From positions 1-32,724 of the forward strand of contig REEG01000096.1 of the NCBI GenBank assembly GCA_007695195.1: a stretch of DNA of 32,724 nucleotides, given 5' to 3'. The position numbers and the translations under genes are program-made. Positions 10,325-18,304 of the stretch are shown piece by piece. Each line of letters opens with the position of its first letter. The first letter of the stretch is position 1. The notes beneath the pieces are model-generated. The model was not told where the DNA came from. It made no database searches and saw nothing but the letters and a program-made list of their open reading frames with translations. This DNA comes from Gemmatimonadales bacterium (GTDB taxonomy: Bacteria; Gemmatimonadota; Gemmatimonadetes; Longimicrobiales; Gaopeijiaceae).

Positions 10325-11722
10325 TCAGTACGCCCGTTCCTGCGTCTCCGTGTTGCCGTCCCCATCGGTCACGATGATCCGCACCGTGTCCGCGTTGCTC
10401 CGGGTGCGGAGCTCATGCTCTCCGGAGGCGGTGGCGCCACTCACATTGGTGGTCTGGGAATCCAGGACGGATCCGCCGCCCACCAGCTCGGTGCGCACGG
10501 TCACGGCGCCGCTCACGGTCCAGTTGATGGTCGCCCGCCGCCACGGTCCGCTGCTCCGGGTGGAGACATCGAACTGGTCGATGGTCAGGTCGGTCTCGGG
10601 GTCGGGCTCCGGCTCCGGCTCGGGCTCAGGTTCGGGCTCGGGCTCAGGTTCCGGAGTCGGGTCCTGACCGGGAACGGTGGGGTCGATGGTCACCCCGAAC
10701 CGCTCCAGCACCGCGTCGATGCGGTTGGCCAGCGTCCGGGTGGAGCTTCCGGCGAAGAGGAGTCCCACCGGGCGATTCCCATTCTGGGTCACGATGAGGG
10801 ACCCCGAGTCCCCACCGGCGCTGAAGCTTCCAGGCGAGATGGAGATCTGCTCCACGAAGGTGGCGGCACGGGAGCACCGGAACCCTCTCACCTCGATGCA
10901 AACGCTCACGGTGACATTCACCTCTTCCACCGTGCCCTGGGTGAACTCGGTGGTCCGGCCGTACTTCTGGACGCCCATTCCCGGCGCGGCTTCCTGGGTT
11001 TCGGTGCTGGGCGAGCCGTAGGCCACCCCTTCCGGCGTGGATCCACTCACGGCGCTGGCCGGAACCGCGGCGATGGCGGCGTCAATGGTATTGGGCCCGG
11101 AGAAATCGAAGGGCTCGAAGTCGGCCAGGGTGCCGATGGCGTCGTTACTGATCGTCCCTCCGTCGAAGGAGCCGGGCTGGAGGGCTGCATCGCCAATGGA
11201 GGCGTTGTTGCTATTGGCCAGGACGTGGTTGTTGCTCAGGGCAAAGACGTTCCCGTCCGCGTCCACGACCCGGGCGCCCAGCGTTCCGGCGGTGATGTCG
11301 GGGTGCCCGATGGAGAAGCCCATGGGGGCGGGCCGGGCCCGGGTCCGGGGGTCGGCCCGGAGTTCGAACTGTCCCGTCACCACCCGCCGCACCGGGATCC
11401 CGTCCACCTGTTCCGGCAGGTTCGGGATTCGGGCGTTCATGAGGAAGATCCGGACCTCAGGCCTCCCGTCATCACTCAGACCCACCGCCGTTCCCACAAC
11501 GCCGGACTGAGCCATGAGTCGGGGCGTATGGCGGTTGGCGGCCCGGATGGCCGGCCCCAGATCCTGCTGCATCAGGTCGCCCACCGAGAGCGCCGGCGAT
11601 TCGGTTACGTCGGCTCCGGTGGGAAGCTCTCCGCCGAAGTCGGTACACGCCGACAATGTCAGGAGGGCAAGGAAGGGGAGTGCGGCGACCGGGCGCCACA
11701 TCCAGGACGATGGGGCCTTCAT
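10325..11722 (-). CDS. Trypsin-like serine protease, lipoprotein
   Basis: This 465-residue protein has lipobox LSAC (Cys26). Next come an N-terminal domain (about 45-130, with GVVGTAVGLSDDGRPEVRIF), a chymotrypsin-fold protease domain and a Pro-Glu repeat linker (about 355-375). The C-terminal beta-sandwich-like domain is about 85 residues. The catalytic triad is readable as His166 (SNNHVLAN), Asp214 (NTIDAAIA) and Ser306 (GGDSGSL). A Cys pair (VCIEVRGFRC) could form a disulfide. The start has GGAGGT eight bases upstream. The N-terminal domain plus protease order resembles the Nal1-like branch of trypsin-like proteins, which I give only as a resemblance. Likely anchored in the envelope and acting on extracytoplasmic protein. 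Confidence 0.85.
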   Translation of the reverse strand: MKAPSSWMWRPVAALPFLALLTLSACTDFGGELPTGADVTESPALSVGDLMQQDLGPAIRAANRHTPRLMAQSGVVGTAVGLSDDGRPEVRIFLMNARIPNLPEQVDGIPVRRVVTGQFELRADPRTRARPAPMGFSIGHPDITAGTLGARVVDADGNVFALSNNHVLANSNNASIGDAALQPGSFDGGTISNDAIGTLADFEPFDFSGPNTIDAAIAAVPASAVSGSTPEGVAYGSPSTETQEAAPGMGVQKYGRTTEFTQGTVEEVNVTVSVCIEVRGFRCSRAATFVEQISISPGSFSAGGDSGSLIVTQNGNRPVGLLFAGSSTRTLANRIDAVLERFGVTIDPTVPGQDPTPEPEPEPEPEPEPEPEPDPETDLTIDQFDVSTRSSGPWRRATINWTVSGAVTVRTELVGGGSVLDSQTTNVSGATASGEHELRTRSNADTVRIIVTDGDGNTETQERAY

Positions 11723-11928
11723 GGGCTACCTCCGTGAGATACGGTGAATGGGCGGAAGTGTCTTCTCTCCGGGTCAACTCCCATGGGCCGAACCTTGCCG
11801 ACCGGGAGCGCTCACCGGGGACAGCTCACCATGGGACGCCGGCCCCCGATCCCGCAAGTCGGCCCGACAAGTGTCTTTCGGTATCGTCGAGGCCTGACGT
11901 TCCATGAGGGGCCCTCTATCCGGATCCC

Positions 11929-13341
11929 TCACCGCACCAGGTAGAAGGACTCCTGCCGGCCCGTGATCCACTCCCACCCGTCGTCGGTAAGCACGGCGTC
12001 CTCTTCCATGGAGAAGCGCACCATCTGCCCCCCCCACTCGGGCACGGGGTAGTTCACATTCAGCTCCACCGAGTGCCAGGTATTGGCCCGGAAGGGCGCA
12101 TCTCCCCGCACCGGGACCCCGTCCTGGTAGTCGGTCATCCCCATGGGCACCCCGGCGCCGTGACCGTGGAAGCCCACCGAGTGCCAGTAGACGGTGGCGT
12201 CGAGCCCTTCCTCCCGAGCCCGAGCCAGGGACGAGGCCAGCGCCTCGTTTCCGGTGCGTCCGATCCGCGCCTCGGCCATGGTGATGTCCTGCATGCGCTG
12301 AGCTGCTCGGAGTCCGGCCATGAACCCTTCGGGAGCGTCCGTCTCGCCGTAGCGGAGGACATACCCGTTGTGCTGGGTGTCGGTGGAGTAGCCCAGATAG
12401 ACGATCCCCAGGTCGAGCCAGATGAGGTCGCCGCGCTGGATCACCACATCCCCGCTGATTCGCCCGTCATGCCCCTCACGCTGAACGGCGAAGGAGGGGT
12501 GGAACCACATCCCGAGGCCCATCTCCGCCGCCTTCTGGCGCATCCACCAGCGGACGTCGTCGGCGGTGGTCACCCCGGGGATGATCACCTCGTTGGAGAA
12601 GGCCTGGCCGATGATGGACTGGGCCACCCGCATGACGTGCCGGTAGAGCTCCGTCTCCTCGGGAAGCTTCTTCTCGAGCCACCCCACCGCCAGCATCTCG
12701 GCTGAACGGATCCGGTCCTCGTAGTCGGCCAGGGTCGAGAAGAGGGTGTCCCGCTGCGTCGCCGTCAGGCCGTCGGCATGGTTCCACCGTCCGGACATGT
12801 TCACACCGATGGTCCCGGGATTGCGCTCCCGCACCACCTCCAGAAGCCCCTCGAACTGCTCCTCGTTGTGGGTGGGGACCACCTCGTAGAGTCCGTCGTA
12901 ATCGAAGCGCCCGATGGATAGACGCTCCACCGGCTGCCCCGGGCCCCGATCGTTGAAGACCAGGATGGTCCGGCGCCGGGACGAATACGTCTCCAGCGGC
13001 GACATGGAGCGAAAGACCGGGTCGTCGTTGTACTCCCGGGAGATGATGATCCACATGTCGATCCCCTCCCGGCGCATGAGTTCGGGGAGGAGGGTGTCGA
13101 AGCGTTCATCCAGGATCCGGCGCATGATGGGCGCCTGCTCCCGGTGGGTGAGGATGCGCTGATCCGGGAAGAACTCGGACTGGATGGGGACGCTCTGGGC
13201 GGCGAGGCCGCCGGGCGCCGCCGGAACCACCTCCTCCGCGGCCGGGGTCAGGACCAGGAGGCCGAGAGCCAGGGCAAGGCCGGAGGCGGCGGCGGAAACG
13301 CTGGAGGGTCGGGAAGAACGGGCGGCGGTGAGACGACGCAT
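11929..13341 (-). CDS. Secreted M24 family metallopeptidase (Xaa-Pro aminopeptidase/creatinase-like)
   Basis: About 470 residues with a signal peptide (ASGLALALGLLVLTP core, ending around GGLAAQS), a creatinase-type N-terminal domain and a pita-bread M24 domain. The metal ligands fit the family: Asp310 (WLDLGIVY), Asp321 (STDTQHNG), His392 or His394 (GFHGHGAG), Glu426 (SVELNVN) and Glu446/447 (SMEEDAVL). It would cleave N-terminal residues ahead of proline or similar bonds from peptides outside the cytoplasm. ATG 13341 is preferred, with GGAG upstream and a normal signal peptide length; an ATG at 13389 is the alternative. The 206 bp between this gene and the downstream protease gene hold no clear promoter or repeat. 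Confidence 0.87.
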   Translation of the reverse strand: MRRLTAARSSRPSSVSAAASGLALALGLLVLTPAAEEVVPAAPGGLAAQSVPIQSEFFPDQRILTHREQAPIMRRILDERFDTLLPELMRREGIDMWIIISREYNDDPVFRSMSPLETYSSRRRTILVFNDRGPGQPVERLSIGRFDYDGLYEVVPTHNEEQFEGLLEVVRERNPGTIGVNMSGRWNHADGLTATQRDTLFSTLADYEDRIRSAEMLAVGWLEKKLPEETELYRHVMRVAQSIIGQAFSNEVIIPGVTTADDVRWWMRQKAAEMGLGMWFHPSFAVQREGHDGRISGDVVIQRGDLIWLDLGIVYLGYSTDTQHNGYVLRYGETDAPEGFMAGLRAAQRMQDITMAEARIGRTGNEALASSLARAREEGLDATVYWHSVGFHGHGAGVPMGMTDYQDGVPVRGDAPFRANTWHSVELNVNYPVPEWGGQMVRFSMEEDAVLTDDGWEWITGRQESFYLVR

Positions 13342-13464
13342 GGAGGGGCTCCGGGCCGGACGCGTGAACGCTGAGACGGACCCGGCCATCTTATGGCCCC
13401 GCCGGCCCGTGCGAAAGAAACAACTCTCCGGCTCCCACGCGGGTGCCCGACCGTATCCACCGAC

Positions 13465-13659
13465 CTACTCGTCGTCGGTGCGGGCTTCGACCCACACCTG
13501 ACCCTGGCCGTCCCACCGCACCGTGAGTTGCCAGGGGCGGCAGCACACCTCGCAGTCCTCCACATACTCCTGCACCGGCCCGCCGGCCGGATCCACCATG
13601 AGCTCCACCGACTCTCCGCAGTAGGGGCAGTGGACCCAGGCGACCTCATCCCAGGGCAA
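13465..13659 (-). CDS. CPXCG-motif cysteine-rich small protein
   Basis: About 64 residues with CPYCGESVEL followed by a second pair in EDCEVCCRPW, the spacing of the CPXCG cysteine-rich family, which probably binds zinc. No ATG is available. The best starts are TTG at 13659 or a CTG at 13668 that overlaps the TGA of the upstream chlorite dismutase-family gene, so translation is probably coupled. The family's function is unknown. It is often found as a short stand-alone gene in high-GC bacteria. Confidence 0.8.
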   Translation of the reverse strand: MPWDEVAWVHCPYCGESVELMVDPAGGPVQEYVEDCEVCCRPWQLTVRWDGQGQVWVEARTDDE

Positions 13660-13664
13660 CGGAC

Positions 13665-14390
13665 TCAGCCGGACGCGTCCGGCTCTGCCTGGGGAAGGGG
13701 GCTCTTCCAGATGGCGCGACCCACGAAGAACGGTCCGAGGCGGTCCAGGTACCGGGCGGTCTGCTGCGTGCCCCGCATGTGCTCCACCAGCTTGGAGAGG
13801 GGGGTGAGCTCCTTGCCGGTGATCCCCACCACGAAGTCGTTGTCGTGAGTGTCGATGCCGTGGCACGCCAGACGGATGTCGTGGGCGTGGTCGCCCCGGC
13901 CGTACATCATCCCGATCTGGCCGTGCTCCTTGAGGTGCGACTTCTGCTCCTTCTCCGGAAGAAGGGCGAAGGCGCCGGAGCGCCGCACCGGATACCACAC
14001 CGTCCAGATCCACTCGGGGTGGAGGGCGGTCCGGGTGGGACGGTGGACCAGCGTCTCGTCCAGGTCCGGCTCGTACCCGATGGCGTAGGTGCGCCCGAAC
14101 ATGGTGAACTCGGGCCGGAGCTTGAGGCCGGTGAAGGGCGAGGTCCGCAGAAGCTGGCGCCAGGGCCCCACGAAGTGCTCGGGGTCCTCGCTGAGCGTAA
14201 CGACGCCGACGCCGAAGGGATCGTGGAGGTCTTCGTAGACCACTCCGGGGATCCCCGATTCCCTCATGCGATCGGCGACCTGGGCCGGGTTTCCGCACTC
14301 CCCGAAGGCCATGAATTGGATGAAGAGGCGACGGTGCGACTCGCGCCCGCGGGTCCCGGTCTCGGCCAGATTCAGTTCGGTATCAGTCAT
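13665..14390 (-). CDS. Chlorite dismutase-family hemoprotein
   Basis: About 241 residues with the two ferredoxin-like halves of the chlorite dismutase/HemQ superfamily. The C-terminal half reads LKEHGQIGMMYG, then ACHGIDTHDNDFVVGITG, then LSKLVEHMRGTQQT and ends FFVGRAIW. The His near residue 156 (KEHG) aligns with the region of the proximal heme ligand in HemQ proteins. True chlorite-degrading activity should not be assumed; most relatives are heme biosynthesis enzymes or of unknown role. ATG 14390 is preferred over ATG 14426. It precedes the CPXCG gene with a likely coupled start and follows the fluoride-channel genes by 39 bp on the same strand. Confidence 0.8.
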   Translation of the reverse strand: MTDTELNLAETGTRGRESHRRLFIQFMAFGECGNPAQVADRMRESGIPGVVYEDLHDPFGVGVVTLSEDPEHFVGPWRQLLRTSPFTGLKLRPEFTMFGRTYAIGYEPDLDETLVHRPTRTALHPEWIWTVWYPVRRSGAFALLPEKEQKSHLKEHGQIGMMYGRGDHAHDIRLACHGIDTHDNDFVVGITGKELTPLSKLVEHMRGTQQTARYLDRLGPFFVGRAIWKSPLPQAEPDASG

Positions 14391-14429
14391 GGGTTCTAGG
14401 CTATCGGCGATGAAAGGGGCGATCAAGGG

Positions 14430-14951
14430 TCAAGGGGCGAACAACGATGCGCCGATCCACAGTCCCAGTACCGCCGCGCCGATCCCCAGTGCCAAAAGGC
14501 CCATCAGGACCCCTGCGGCGAGCCGTCTCCGTCCGCCCTCCGCCAGATCCACCACCTGCACCATCCAGGTGGAGAAGGTGGTGAAGGCGCCCAGGAATCC
14601 AACGCCGGCGATGGCTCCCAGGGAGGCGGACAGGCCCCCGACGGCCACCGCTCCCGCGGCTACCCCGGCCAGGAAGGCCCCCACCAGATTCACTCCCGCT
14701 GTACCCCAGGGGACCGCCCGAGCCTCCGGACTGAAGGATCCAACCCGCCCCTGGATCCATAGATCCACCAGATACCGGGCCACGGCGCCGGCGCCTCCTG
14801 CAACCGCCAGAGCCAGCACCGATCCCCAGAGGGGAGCCGTCCCGAGCACGGACGCCCCGAGCAGAGACACCTCGAGCAGAGACACTCCAGGCACGGACGC
14901 CCCCATCAGAGACACCCCGAGGAAGGACACCCCAAGCACGGACGCCGTCAT
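14430..14951 (-). CDS. crcB: CrcB/Fluc fluoride channel subunit with N-terminal 5-residue repeats
   Basis: This 173-residue membrane protein has the CrcB hallmarks GGAGAVARYLV, GTAGVNLVGAFLAG and GFLGAFTTFSTW, with four predicted membrane segments. Fluc channels export fluoride as dual-topology dimers or heterodimers. Residues about 5-38 are unusual: seven 5-residue repeats (VLGVS, FLGVS, LMGAS, VPGVS, LLEVS, LLGAS, VLG) encoded by a 15-bp tandem repeat. They extend the N-terminus beyond the usual family start. The ATG at 14951 has GGAG upstream and overlaps the stop of the second crcB gene (ATGA), so the two subunits are made together. I saw no fluoride riboswitch upstream. Confidence 0.9.
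   Translation of the reverse strand: MTASVLGVSFLGVSLMGASVPGVSLLEVSLLGASVLGTAPLWGSVLALAVAGGAGAVARYLVDLWIQGRVGSFSPEARAVPWGTAGVNLVGAFLAGVAAGAVAVGGLSASLGAIAGVGFLGAFTTFSTWMVQVVDLAEGGRRRLAAGVLMGLLALGIGAAVLGLWIGASLFAP
14851..14945. repeat. 15-bp tandem repeat inside crcB
   Basis: More than six imperfect copies of a 15-bp unit (for example CAGAGACACCTCGAG, CAGAGACACTCCAGG, CAGAGACACCCCGAG) lie head to tail. They keep the frame and encode Leu-Gly-Val-Ser-type pentapeptides. The copies differ from one another, so this is not a CRISPR or a very recent slippage product. Confidence 0.85.
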
Positions 14952-15616
14952 GGAGACTCCACCGCCACGCCACCGCCACGTCCATCCCACCACGTGCCCA
15001 GCCTCCGCCCGGCCCGGAGTCCAACCAGGGCGGCCAGAACCCCTCCGCCAACCGAGAGGGCCAGGAGGAGCAGGCCGCCCCAGGGCGCTGACCCCGCCCA
15101 TCCCAGGGCTCCGGGAGTTCCGGGCGAAGCCTCGGCGTGGGGGATGCTCTCGCCCATGGGAAGCGCCCCCTCCCCGACCCCGATGAAGTTGGCTCCATCC
15201 GGGAGCGCTACTTCCCCCAACCCCAGCAGGACGGCGCCGTCCAACGCCAACGCCGAGAAGGTGGTGAATGACCCCAGGAGGCCGGTGGTGAAGAGCAGCT
15301 TCAGGCGGGGCGAAACGGCCCGAGCGAGTCGTTGGGACCCCAGGAGGGCCCCGAGGAGGAGGCCCAGCGCCGCAGCCCCCGAGAGGTTCTCGAGAAGGGT
15401 GATCCCGGCGGGTGCCGTGAGTGCCCCTGTGAAGAAGCCATCGCCCTCTCCCGGATCCGCCCCACGCCACGATCCCGCCGCCAGCCCCCCGGCCCGAAGG
15501 AGGGTGCCCAGCGCACCCCCCAGCGCCACCGCCGCCAGGTCGGGCACCGCCGGAGCAGCCGCCCCCGAAACGGTCGGCGGTGACGCGGCTCCCCGGGCGG
15601 CTCCATCCCGCCCCAT
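14948..15616 (-). CDS. crcB: Second, enlarged CrcB/Fluc fluoride channel subunit
   Basis: This 222-residue paralogue of the adjacent CrcB has GGALGTLLRAGG, ENLSGAAALGLLLG and GLLGSFTTFSALALD in the expected order. Between the third and last membrane segments it carries an insertion of about 45 residues (GEVALPDGANFIG to GSAPWG) not usual in the family. The ATG at 15616 shares one base with the TspO stop (TGATG), and its own stop overlaps the next crcB start. Adjacent unlike crcB copies are known to form heterodimeric channels, each with fixed topology; that assembly is inferred here. Confidence 0.85.
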   Translation of the reverse strand: MGRDGAARGAASPPTVSGAAAPAVPDLAAVALGGALGTLLRAGGLAAGSWRGADPGEGDGFFTGALTAPAGITLLENLSGAAALGLLLGALLGSQRLARAVSPRLKLLFTTGLLGSFTTFSALALDGAVLLGLGEVALPDGANFIGVGEGALPMGESIPHAEASPGTPGALGWAGSAPWGGLLLLALSVGGGVLAALVGLRAGRRLGTWWDGRGGGVAVESP

Positions 15617-16128
15617 CAGCGATTCAACCGCAGCAGCTCAACGCTCCACACCAGGTCGAAGAGGGCCCAGGCCAGGTAGGGCAGGAGTACCCAGAACGAC
15701 GTCCGGTCGTGGCGAACCACCAGAGCCGACAGCGCCGCCAGGAGGAGGAACACCGTCCCGGTCCCCAGAACTCCGGCGCCGAGACTACGGAGCTCCATGA
15801 ACACCACGTTCCAGAGTTCGTTCACTGCCAGCACCGCCAGCGTCAGCCCCACCGCCCACCGTCGCGGCCCGCCGGGGGGGACGTGCACCTGCGCCCGGTA
15901 GAGCACGATCCCCACCAGCACGTAGTACGCTGCCCCCATGAGCAGGAAGAGGAGCGCCGGGACCGGGAAGTCCGGCCGGGTCAATTCGGCGTACCACCCC
16001 TCCGGCTCGGCCCCGCCCCCGGCGATCCCTCCCAGTACCAGGAAGGCGAGACACGCCACCACCGCCACCGCCAGTGGACGGGTCCGCACGGAAGTGGTGT
16101 GGGATGGATACAGGGAAGATTCGCCCAT
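15616..16128 (-). CDS. tspO: TspO/MBR family membrane protein
   Basis: This 170-residue protein has five predicted membrane segments. The TspO signatures are present: GWYAELTRPDFPVPA near the first loop, the AAYYVLVG helix, NELWNVVF in the middle, and LLPYLAWALFDLVWSVELLRLNR at the end. TspO proteins bind tetrapyrroles and act in stress responses. Proximity to a chlorite dismutase-family hemoprotein gene may be meaningful. It lies 9 bp downstream of the SLC13 permease gene and one base overlaps the crcB pair, so it belongs to that transcription unit. Confidence 0.87.
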   Translation of the reverse strand: MGESSLYPSHTTSVRTRPLAVAVVACLAFLVLGGIAGGGAEPEGWYAELTRPDFPVPALLFLLMGAAYYVLVGIVLYRAQVHVPPGGPRRWAVGLTLAVLAVNELWNVVFMELRSLGAGVLGTGTVFLLLAALSALVVRHDRTSFWVLLPYLAWALFDLVWSVELLRLNR

Positions 16129-16137
16129 GGAGTCGGA

Positions 16138-18078
16138 TCAGAAGGGGAAGAGCAGAGGAATCAGGATAGCCGCTACGATGAGGACCAGCACCTGCAGCGC
16201 CACCCCCACCTTGAAGAAGTCCCCGAACTTGTACCCGCCGGGCCCCAGGACCAGCGTGTTCACCGGTGACGCCACCGGGGTGGCGAAGGCGGTGGAGGCG
16301 GCCACGGCAATGGTCATGAGGAAGGGCTCCGGGTTCGCTCCGATCCCCACGGCCAACTGGAAGGCGATGGGGGCCAGGAGTACGGCGGTGGCGGTGTTGG
16401 AGATGACCTGGCTCAGCACCGAGGTGAGGAGGAAGAGCACCACCAGGAGGATGACCGGCGTGGCCCCCTCCATGACTCCGGCGATCCCATCCACGATGAG
16501 CTGCATCCCCCCGGTCTTCTCCAGCGCCGTGGCCATGGGCAGGATCCCGGCGATGAGCACCACACTCTCCCAGTTCACGGCCCGGTAGGCATCGGCCGCC
16601 GAGACGGCACCGAAGAGGACCATGGCCACCGCCGCCAGAAGCACCGCCGTCACCGCCGGTACGATGTTGAAGGTCATGAGGAGGAGCATTCCCAGCATGA
16701 CCAGCACCGCCACCGGCGCCCGATCCAGCGGCTTCAGCGCCGGTTCCATCTCCCGCGGTGCCATGGCCACCACGAAGTCCCGCCCCTCCTGCTGGAGCAT
16801 CCGGATCCGGTCCCATGGCCCCTGCACCAGGAGCATGTCCCCGAACTCCAGGGGCAGGTCCCGGAGGTCTCCCCTCACCTTCTCTCCCATCCGCTTGATT
16901 CCCACCACCGAGAGCTGGTACCGGTCGCGGAATCGGATCTTCCGGAGCGTCCGCCCCACCAGGCGGGATCGGGGCGTCAAGAGGACCTCGGCGATCCCCG
17001 TCTCCCGCGCCAGGGGGTCGCCCTTCACATCGTCGTCCAGGAGATCGATGTAGCCCCGCTGCACCATACGGTTCATGCCCGCCAGATCGCCCTCCACAAG
17101 GAGCTCCTGTCCGACCTGCAGCACGGCGTCCGCCAGCGCCGGCTCAGGTGCCGGCGGCTCTCCCTTCCCCGACACCCTCGGGACGGCCTTGGCCATCCTC
17201 TCCGACACGCGCGGGACGGCCTTGGCCACCCTCCCGGCGATTCGTCCTCCGGCCCGAGGGCGCCCATTGCGGGGGCGCCCCTTCAGGATCTCCAGCACCG
17301 TGACTCCGAACCGATCCGGGAGGTTCACGTCCCGGAGCTTCTTCCCCTCGATGCGGGATCCCTCCCGCACCTTGACGCGAAACAGTTGGGGGTGGAGGGT
17401 CCAGCTTCCGGCCATCTCTTCCACGGAAGGGGTGTCCTGATCCCGCTGCGGCGAGCCCGGAGCGGTCCGGTCCGGGAGGAGGCGAATCCCCACGAAGGCC
17501 ATGAAGGCGATCCCCACCACCAGGATAGGGAGTCCGATGGGGGTGAAGGCGAAGAATCCGAAGGGATCCCGCCCCATGCTCTCCAGATGGGCGCTCACCA
17601 CCAGGTTCGGTGGTGTGCCGATGAGGGTGAGCATCCCGCCCAGGAGCGACGCCACCGAAAGAGGGATCAGGAGCTTGGAGGGCGACATGTCCCGGGCCCA
17701 GGCCAGCCCCACCACCACCGGGAGCATCACCGCCACCGTCCCGGTGGAGCTCATGAACCCCGACAGGAGCGCCACCAGGAGCATGATCACCACCAGGAGC
17801 CGCACCTCGCTGTCCCCGGCCAGCTTCTGGGGCCAACGCCCCATGGCCTGGGCCACGCCGGTCTGGAAGAGACCATCTCCTACCACGAAGAGGGCGGCGA
17901 TCATGAGCACCACCGGGTCCGAGAAGCCCGCCAGCGCTTCGGGAGGCGTGAGGATTCCCGTGAGGAGGAGGGCCAGAAGGGCCAGGAGCGCCACCACGTC
18001 GAGCCGCAGTCTCTCCGTCACGAAGAGGACGACGGTGACGATGATGATCCCGTAGACCAGAAGGATATCGACGGTCAT
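16138..18078 (-). CDS. SLC13-family (DASS) permease with two RCK_C/TrkA-C domains
   Basis: This protein of about 646 residues is a sodium- or proton-coupled anion transporter, probably for sulfate, a dicarboxylate or a similar anion. The N- and C-terminal membrane halves each carry the substrate motif region (SSTGTVAVMLP near 110-120 and SNTATAVLLAP in the second half), with GTPPNL after the first. The cytosolic centre (about 225-430) holds two TrkA-C domains. A basic insertion near 268-305 contains two 11-residue repeats (AKAVPRVS cores). ATG 18078 is chosen; a GTG two codons earlier is possible. First gene of the tspO-crcB-crcB unit. Substrate not determinable. Confidence 0.87.
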   Translation of the reverse strand: MTVDILLVYGIIIVTVVLFVTERLRLDVVALLALLALLLTGILTPPEALAGFSDPVVLMIAALFVVGDGLFQTGVAQAMGRWPQKLAGDSEVRLLVVIMLLVALLSGFMSSTGTVAVMLPVVVGLAWARDMSPSKLLIPLSVASLLGGMLTLIGTPPNLVVSAHLESMGRDPFGFFAFTPIGLPILVVGIAFMAFVGIRLLPDRTAPGSPQRDQDTPSVEEMAGSWTLHPQLFRVKVREGSRIEGKKLRDVNLPDRFGVTVLEILKGRPRNGRPRAGGRIAGRVAKAVPRVSERMAKAVPRVSGKGEPPAPEPALADAVLQVGQELLVEGDLAGMNRMVQRGYIDLLDDDVKGDPLARETGIAEVLLTPRSRLVGRTLRKIRFRDRYQLSVVGIKRMGEKVRGDLRDLPLEFGDMLLVQGPWDRIRMLQQEGRDFVVAMAPREMEPALKPLDRAPVAVLVMLGMLLLMTFNIVPAVTAVLLAAVAMVLFGAVSAADAYRAVNWESVVLIAGILPMATALEKTGGMQLIVDGIAGVMEGATPVILLVVLFLLTSVLSQVISNTATAVLLAPIAFQLAVGIGANPEPFLMTIAVAASTAFATPVASPVNTLVLGPGGYKFGDFFKVGVALQVLVLIVAAILIPLLFPF

Positions 18079-18304
18079 GGGCACAGGCGGCCAAAGGGTT
18101 CAGAAGGTCGGGGCGCGAGGTGTCCTGCCCGGGTCTACCCCACAGCCGAGTAGGCTAGTGATCCGTCCCCGGGTCCTTCAAGGGCTGTGACATCCTTGAC
18201 GCCGAAAGGGCTGCTCCTTCTATTGCCCATTCTTCCCCTCTTCCGCCAGGGCTGTTCTCCTGGACGATCCCCCGCGCCGACCCTGTTACCCGGAGGTTCC
18301 TTCC

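Noticed and set aside
13665-14390. Functional chlorite dismutase implying perchlorate respiration
   Set aside because: Only family-level similarity is visible, there are no perchlorate reductase genes, and most family members are not chlorite-degrading.
14851-14945. Possible CRISPR-like or non-coding array
   Set aside because: The 15-bp units are contiguous with no spacers and preserve the reading frame of crcB.
14952-18304. Fluoride riboswitch upstream of the crcB genes
   Set aside because: The crcB genes overlap upstream genes and I could not find the crcB-motif pseudoknot in the leader before the SLC13 gene. A covariance search would be decisive.
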